A DNA stretch of 64,000 nt, from NCBI RefSeq assembly GCF_026745355.1, contig NC_079207.1, positions 37,347,421 to 37,411,420 of the forward strand, written 5' to 3'. Source of the DNA: Beta vulgaris subsp. vulgaris. Its lineage: Eukaryota > Streptophyta > Magnoliopsida > Caryophyllales > Amaranthaceae. Below are positions 58,550 through 64,000 of the stretch, piece after piece. The position numbers and the translations under genes were made by a program. Numbering within the stretch: position 1 is the stretch's first letter; every line of letters starts with the position of its first letter. Under the pieces are notes generated by a model. That model was not told the DNA's origin and did not search any database. It saw nothing but the letters and a program-made list of their open reading frames with translations.

Positions 58550-60001
58550 AATGTGTAATTGCAGCTTTATTAATGAATTTAACATCGTCCATTCTTTTCA
58601 AAAAACTGAAAGTTGAGGCAACTAAGCAGCAAAGCAGCACACGTCAGAATCCTCACAGGCAGATCACCGAGTCAAGGATAAATACATACATACACGAGGA
58701 GAGCAGAATCATCAACGTCCATGATCACATTAACAACAACAACAACAACAATTAGAATCCACTCACGGATCTTTATACTCGGAAACTAGTTAAACTCGCT
58801 CCTTTTAATATAAGCTTATTCATCAATTCAATAAATAGTCTTTCACTACAATCCAACCAAAGTATCTCAAAGATTACTCAATTTTAAACTTCATTTCACA
58901 AATCTAACCTCATTGGTATTCTTTGAGCATCTACTAACTAACATGAATCTCATATACTAGCTCCAATTACTCCAACAACAACAATATTAATAGTAATGCT
59001 CAAACTAGTCTTATGAAAAACCTTAAGACCAACAACAATAACAATAACTATTCTAGATTTTACCTTAACTAATTCTGCAAATAATCTCACAAGTAAACTT
59101 AGTAAAATCTTATTTTTATTTTGCAAATCAAGGAGGAAGGTGAAAAGACCCAAATTGAAATAAGTGATTTAGCTAAATTAACAAAACCAATATCAATTTA
59201 TAAAATCACTTCAATAAGAGAACTAAGAGACTAATCAACACTAAACAAAGAAATAACTTGAACTTGAATTGGTAGATTTCAAAAGAAATCAGATAAAATA
59301 ACGAGGTATGATTTACCTCTACTCATAAGAGCAACGAAGAACAGGGGAGAACCGACAAACAGAAGGGTTGAGGGAGATTTTCGAAGCTTCGGAGAGGCTA
59401 AGGGACAACAGCACGGCGCTAACGGCGAGATTCCGGCGGTCATTCTTCGACGGAACAGTGCACATCAACAAGTCGCTCGCTGGACAGCCACGAACAGAGC
59501 ACGAACGGGACAAAGAAGAAGAGAGAAAAGTAAACCGCTGCGAAACAGCGCGGCTCCGGTGAGCTTAGGACGCCGGTGAGACTAGAAAACTCCGGCGAGC
59601 AGCAACGGCGAACAAGAGAGAGGAGGTCAGGTTTCGCTGGGTTGGGGTTTTGGGGGTTTGGGAATAGAAGACACGGGAAAGAGAGGTGAGGGGTTTAGCT
59701 TTGTTTCCTTAACCGACAAAAAGGGTATTGTGGGTTTCAAAATAAACCAATGGATAAGAATGAAAGTGGAAACCGACTGTGGTTGGGAACTTTCGACAAA
59801 TACTATTCAAATAATTTTAAACAACTAAAATACAAACACATAATATAAATAATTTCATAAAATTAAACAAATAAATATATTACAAATACAACAAAAATAA
59901 ATATCCATACTCCAACTCAAATGTAATAAAAATTTTCGGAACATAATTAACTTAATAATTATAATTAGCTTTTAAATAAACACTCTTAAAATTAAGGCTA
60001 T
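58550..60001 (-). repeat. LTR- or promoter-like fragment inside the CACTA element
   Basis: On the minus strand it begins TGTAATAGCCTTAATTTT (60001), like the outer LTR start at 63114, then AT-rich DNA, then a GC-richer CT-rich leader (59320-59650) ending in TCTTATGAGTAGAGGTAAAT. Such a layout fits the first part of a Gypsy LTR; a host promoter plus 5' UTR exon is the alternative. Frames at 59319-59562 on both strands are mutually overlapping and unconvincing. Confidence 0.4.
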
Positions 60002-61129
60002 TACAAGTACACTAGATTCCCCTTCGCATGCAGTTATCCCGGCGAAGAATAACATAAACCGACAAGTGTTGTGTGCCTGTGTCAAAGACGGGAGGAAAAA
60101 AATGTATTAGGGATAGGGAAGGAAATCAATAGTCAGCATGTGTATGGGCAAAAATTTCAGACTTTAGTTATTGGATCGACCATTGCAATAGATTAAAATG
60201 ATGTTGTGTTTAACCTTTTAATGCAACGATTCACTTTAATCGTTGCAATAAGTCGTTGCAATAGCGGTACCTGTTGTAATAGTCGTTGCAATAGCACTGT
60301 CCGTTGCAAAAATGTGTTGCATTAGCATATGTTGTTGCAATAGATCGTTGCTTTATGGTCAAATGTTGCATTAGACCGTTGCAATTGCTTCAAAATGTAG
60401 TAGTGACAATTTGAATCATAACTTTGCTCTCAGCTCGATTCTGGCTCCCAACACAATCCTGCAACAAAGTTTGACTCTGCCACCCACCAGGTGACAAGCC
60501 ATAGAAATCACAACACTATCAGCAAAGATGAGTACACACTGTATAATAGAAAATGCAAGTTTAGGTGTATTTTGAAAACTAACACATAGTTATAATAACA
60601 AATAATCACATTCAACTTAGTTACTATACTTTCACAAAATCAACTTGATTAGCATGAATGCGAATGGAGAGGGGTACCACGCAGTACCAACTGTCTCCAA
60701 ACTGTTGAGGATCATCACCCCACCTTATATTGTTCTGCTTGCAAGACTTAACCGGACATATCCTATAACTCCAGGAATTCGCCCTTCCTGAAAGGCAACA
60801 TTTAGGGACTCTACCCGCCCTAACTCGGGTGCATGTTCATGCCTCACTTTCATATTTATAATATAAGATATTTAAGGATTCATACTTTAATCCTCAATAC
60901 TCAAAACTCTTATGAACTCATTCTTAATACTCAGAACTCTTATCAACTCCTTTCAATTACCCTTACATTGATAGTTGAGAAGATTCAGTGTTTTCATACT
61001 TGAAACTACTTTTTAACATTATAACTTTAATGACATTAGTTACATCGACTAGCATCCCAATTCCGTAATCATAACTCTAGATTGTAGAACTGAACAAACT
61101 AGACTTAACTCACAATCTTCAACTAAATC

Positions 61130-61790
61130 AAAAACAACAACGCACTACCACAACAACAACAACAACAAACAAATAACGAACAATAATAACAACAACCCAA
61201 TAACATCCACCACAACAATTCCACAACATCCACCACAACTACGACAACCATCACAGCTACAACAACAACATCAACCACACCAACAATCATAAAGCAACAA
61301 CACCACCATCACAATAGAGGGGACGAAAAACATAACAGGACACCAACACAGTCGCAACAACGACATAACAAGAGCAACACAACCACCAAAACAATAGCAC
61401 AACAACTAATTCCCAATTTATAAATTATCAACCTTTAACATTCTAGATACTTAGCCCTCAATTCAGAACCAACTATAAGTTCAATAACACTAGCTACACC
61501 ATATAACTAGCATCTCACTTCATAACCATAATTCCAAACTCTTAATTCTGAATTCTGTAAACTAATCCAACATATATTTGGATCATATAACTAACCACAA
61601 CTAGCAACAACACTTCTCAACGACGATACCTCATCAACAACATAACCTCAACCACAACAACAGAACAACAATAACCCATACAACACTACTACAACAGAGC
61701 AACAACAACAATAACAACTCCACAACCACTTCACCACAACCACCACAACAACTCCACAACAACAACAACATAACAATTCCACCTCAATCG
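61130..61790. repeat. CAA/CAC-rich low-complexity stretches
   Basis: Dense ACAACAACA runs (61130-61400, 61620-61780) inside the LTR. The Cys/Val-rich minus-strand frame at 61648-61830 comes from this composition. Confidence 0.9.
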
Positions 61791-62384
61791 TTACAATTAC
61801 TCCACAAGTCCATGTACTAAACACACACATTTAAAAGCATAATCGTAATGACTTAGTGTATAAGTATTGTTTAGGTCAAATAAAACATCTCTAATGAACC
61901 TTAGCATGCTATATCCATGTTATATACTCAATATACACATAATAAAATACATATCATAAGTAAATTCATTTCATAAACATGCTTTACACTAGAAAGAAAC
62001 AATCACTTAACTATAGGTATGAAAATCTCTAGGTTAAAACTAAACTAAGTGTGTACCTTCACTTAGGTGGCATAGTGCACTTAAAACTTCTTATCCCAAG
62101 TGGTTTACTCTTCCTACAGCTTCCCCTGAATATGTAAAGTGCTAGGTATTAGTTTACATAAGTTTTAGAACATAAATAACTAAGCTAAGTACAAGGGAGA
62201 TGCAAAGATGTACATACAACAATCTGTTTTATATTCCTATGTCGTTTTCTACAATTTCCCAAAGCTTGAAAACTCTACTAAAAGCATGAAACACTAAGGA
62301 ATTATGTCTATAAGAGCTTTATGTAAAGAGAGGTATGTGTCGAAGAAGAAATTTTCAGAGAAACAATCGAAAAACAAAAACAGT

Positions 62385-62392
62385 CTTTTATA
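62385..62392 (-). promoter_or_regulatory. TATA box of the solo LTR
   Basis: TATAAAAG on the minus strand about 725 bases after the LTR start, with leader-like sequence after it. A promoter here would read toward the CACTA element with its captured exons. Confidence 0.5.
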
Positions 62393-62846
62393 GACTGATT
62401 CTGGCGGTACCCATAGGGGAGGGAAACCGCTTCTGGGTGAGGTCGGTTTCTTGGATTTTATGGGTGATTCTTGTTGGAGATGTTAGCTTGAGATGCTGTC
62501 TTTCATGCATGCAAATATATTTAAGAGATCGACACTCAATCAGCTCCTAAGAGCATTCTTTGAGGATAAGTCTGAACTGATATTTCAGCTGGCCAGTTTT
62601 TAATATGTAGGAAATTTACCTTATTGGGCCACGTAATTCATGGGCATAAATGACCATTTTAACCTTAAGATATCCCAAGCATGTCATATATCAAGTTTGG
62701 CTAGGTTCAGAGCTTGGATTCAACCCCGAAAGGCTGTTTAACTGGAAGTTCATCGGTACCCGATAAAACAATCTCCAAACGATTTTCATAATATAAATGT
62801 TGAAGGCTCTCAAGGACTTTCTAACTTATCTATTGGTTCTCAAAGA

Positions 62847-63002
62847 TTTCTTAACCACTAAGAATGTGAGTTCTTATCCACTAGGTTTCTTAACCACTAA
62901 GAATGATAGTGCTTATCCACAAGCTTTCTTAACCACTAAGAATGGTAGTGCTTATCCACAAGCTTTCTTAACCATTAAGAACGATGGTTCTTATCCACTT
63001 TT
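62847..63002. repeat. 39-bp minisatellite, four units
   Basis: Units start TTTCTTAACCACTAAGAATG at 62847, 62886, 62925 and 62964, each ending CTTATCCACAAGC or a variant. As 39 is a multiple of three, the plus strand stays open with a 13-residue repeat (FLTTKNDSAYPQA). It lies near the LTR start and no coding role is likely. Confidence 0.92.
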
Positions 63003-63162
63003 GTCCTAGTATGATGTTGGAGAGAATTCTAACTACTAAGAGGACTAAAGCCTGATGAAGACTTAATATAACTAACAAAATATTTGAACCTGCTTAAAAA
63101 TTCAGGCTATTACAGTCAAGGTGTCGTTATGGACATAAAGGGATGACTAGCTTTGCTAGGTG

Positions 63163-64000
63163 CACTAGGGGAAAAAAAGGAAGGGCTGCACAGGAAGGAC
63201 TGCGCTTTTTATAAAAGCGCAGCCCTTCAGTTAGTTCGTCACTCATCTAGATCTCCTCCCTCATTCTCACTCATCTAGATCTCCTTCCTCATTCTCACTG
63301 CGGTTCTCCGTCTTTCTTCGTTGTTCGTCAACCACGCACAGATCTCCGACTTTCTTCGTTGTTCGTCAACCACGCACAGCCGTCTCTCTCCTCCTCTTCA
63401 TTGTTCTTCGTTAGTCGTCGCTCGTGACCTACTGATTTTGGTCGTCGCTCGTCATCCAGCCATCTCGACCGTCGCTCGTCGTCCAGCCATTTCCGACCGT
63501 CGCTCGTTGTCTACAAATCTGGGTCGTCGCTCGTCGCTCGTGGTCTACAAATCTCGATCGTCGCTCCACCAGTAAACACGCAAATGGCGACACGCGAAGC
63601 CCACCAAACACACACGAAACTGGCGACAAGCCCAGCGAAGCTTCATCGATGTCGAAACTGGCGAAGCCACAGCGAAGGAGATCTGACGCTCGTTTTAGTT
63701 TTTTTTCCTTAAATTTAATTCTTCGATTTTAGTTTTTTTTAAAAAAAATTTGATTTTCTGATTTTTTTTCTTGTATTGTTATAATTTTTTTAGATTTAGT
63801 TCTTCGATTTTAGATACTGTTATAATTTTCATCATCTTACTGTTATAATCTAATGTTAGGAGTTTCGATTTTTTTGATTTATTGTGAATGAATGTGGTGT
63901 TATCTTAAAAGATCTGATGCTCATTTGTTATGTGAATTTGGTGGATAGTGCATGGGTTATTGTCTGGTTCTAATTTTTCAAATTTAATATAAAAAAAAAA
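63163..64000 (+). mobile_element. CACTA left end (family iv), continues beyond the window
   Basis: Starts CACTAGGGGAAAAAAAGG. Subterminal GGGCTGC and a palindrome AGGACTGCGCTTTTTATAAA / AAGCGCAGCCCTT at 63198-63228. Then a CT-rich leader with CGTCGCTCGTC repeats (63410-63560), as in family i, then an AT-rich intron-like stretch from 63690. The right end is outside. Confidence 0.65.

Larger units (their letters stand above)
55991..60405 (-). mobile_element. Gene-carrying CACTA element (family iii)
   Basis: 4,415 bp. Ends CACTACTACATAAATGAGC and (reverse) CACTACTACATTTTGAAGC, flanked by ACA on both sides (55988-55990, 60406-60408). Subterminal repeats of CGTTGCAATAG and its complement fill both ends (56000-56400, 60170-60400). 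No transposase. On the minus strand from right to left it holds an LTR- or promoter-like piece, replication factor C subunit 3 exons, unidentified sequence, and aldehyde dehydrogenase 7 exons. This is the Pack-CACTA arrangement (transduplication of host gene pieces). Confidence 0.9.
55702..63114 (-). mobile_element. Solo-LTR-like unit of a Gypsy family, split by a CACTA element
   Basis: On the minus strand it starts TGTAATAGCCTGAATTTTT (63114) and ends AATCGGGCTGTTACA (55702), like the Gypsy-1 LTR ends. Without the CACTA and its duplication it is about 3.0 kb. Inside: TATA box (62385-62392), leader-like DNA, CAA-rich stretches and a block near 60670-60830 resembling the LTR 3' part of Gypsy-1 (CAGTTGGTACTGCGTGGTACC). 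No partner LTR or coding region. The 5-bp flanks (ACTAA, GTCAA) do not match. Confidence 0.6.

Noticed and set aside
59319..59562. 64-residue frames on both strands in a GC-richer stretch
   Set aside because: Overlapping antisense frames without known similarity, in LTR- or 5'-UTR-like DNA.
55702..60001. LTR pair 55702 and 60001 as one element
   Set aside because: The CACTA ends with matching ACA duplications at 55988 and 60406 show that 60001 lies inside the later insertion.
61648..61830. Cys/Val-rich 60-residue minus-strand frame
   Set aside because: Caused by CAA/CAC-rich low-complexity DNA.
62847..63002. CRISPR-like regular repeats
   Set aside because: Units are contiguous without spacers, in plant nuclear DNA; a minisatellite.

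Overview
This is nuclear DNA from a flowering plant, probably a dicot. The only recognisable host gene is a xyloglucan endotransglucosylase/hydrolase (XTH) at the left edge, with a normal plant intron and a TATA box. Almost everything else is transposon: two subfamilies of Ty3/Gypsy elements with about 2.5 kb LTRs, Ty1/Copia remnants, four CACTA subfamilies, a small TIR element (MITE), foldback elements and short tandem repeats. The species cannot be fixed from the sequence. All comparisons were made by eye; no alignment or search program was run.

Layout. 1-619 (minus): 5' part of the XTH gene, promoter to about 730. 760-2538: AT-rich, with a possible Copia LTR/leader remnant. 2539-33905 and 33902-53095: two tandem copies (A, then B) of a 19-20 kb unit, joined at a 4-bp AGAA microhomology. 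Each copy carries, in order: an AT-rich repeat; a G/C-rich foldback element with telomere-like arms flanked by 187-bp direct repeats; two CACTA elements tail to tail; a truncated Copia polyprotein pseudogene; AT-rich repeats; a minus-strand 5'-truncated Gypsy element; the left end of a second CACTA subfamily; a 156-codon ORF; and an AT-rich tail. Copy A alone has an 11.3 kb Gypsy element (3711-14975, TSD CCCCA) whose empty site is intact in copy B, a 367-bp MITE (28472-28838) whose empty site is also intact in copy B, and a (CCTATA)n array. Copy B alone has a second foldback fragment where copy A has the array, and has lost one CACTA end.

53096-55701: non-coding, retroelement-leader-like sequence ending in degenerate tandem repeats. 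55702-63114: an LTR-like unit of about 3.0 kb (minus, no partner seen, probably a solo LTR) split by a complete 4.4 kb CACTA element (55991-60405, TSD ACA). That CACTA carries fragments of at least two host genes on the minus strand, an aldehyde dehydrogenase 7 (antiquitin type) and a replication factor C subunit 3, with splice sites still visible. 63163-64000: left part of a fourth CACTA subfamily running off the window.

Order of events inferred: the Gypsy-2, CACTA and Copia insertions and two internal Gypsy-2 deletions came first; then the tandem duplication (about 3% divergence in the one stretch counted by hand); then Gypsy-1, the MITE and the array/foldback difference. Apart from XTH, the only long intact reading frames are a 130-codon ORF before gag in Gypsy-1 and the 156-codon ORF, whose differences between copies look neutral. 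The points most worth following up are the gene-carrying CACTA, the pre-gag ORF conserved between Gypsy subfamilies, the microhomology-joined tandem duplication, and a zone of dense 1-bp deletions (about 7.9-14.9 kb) that may be sequencing error.
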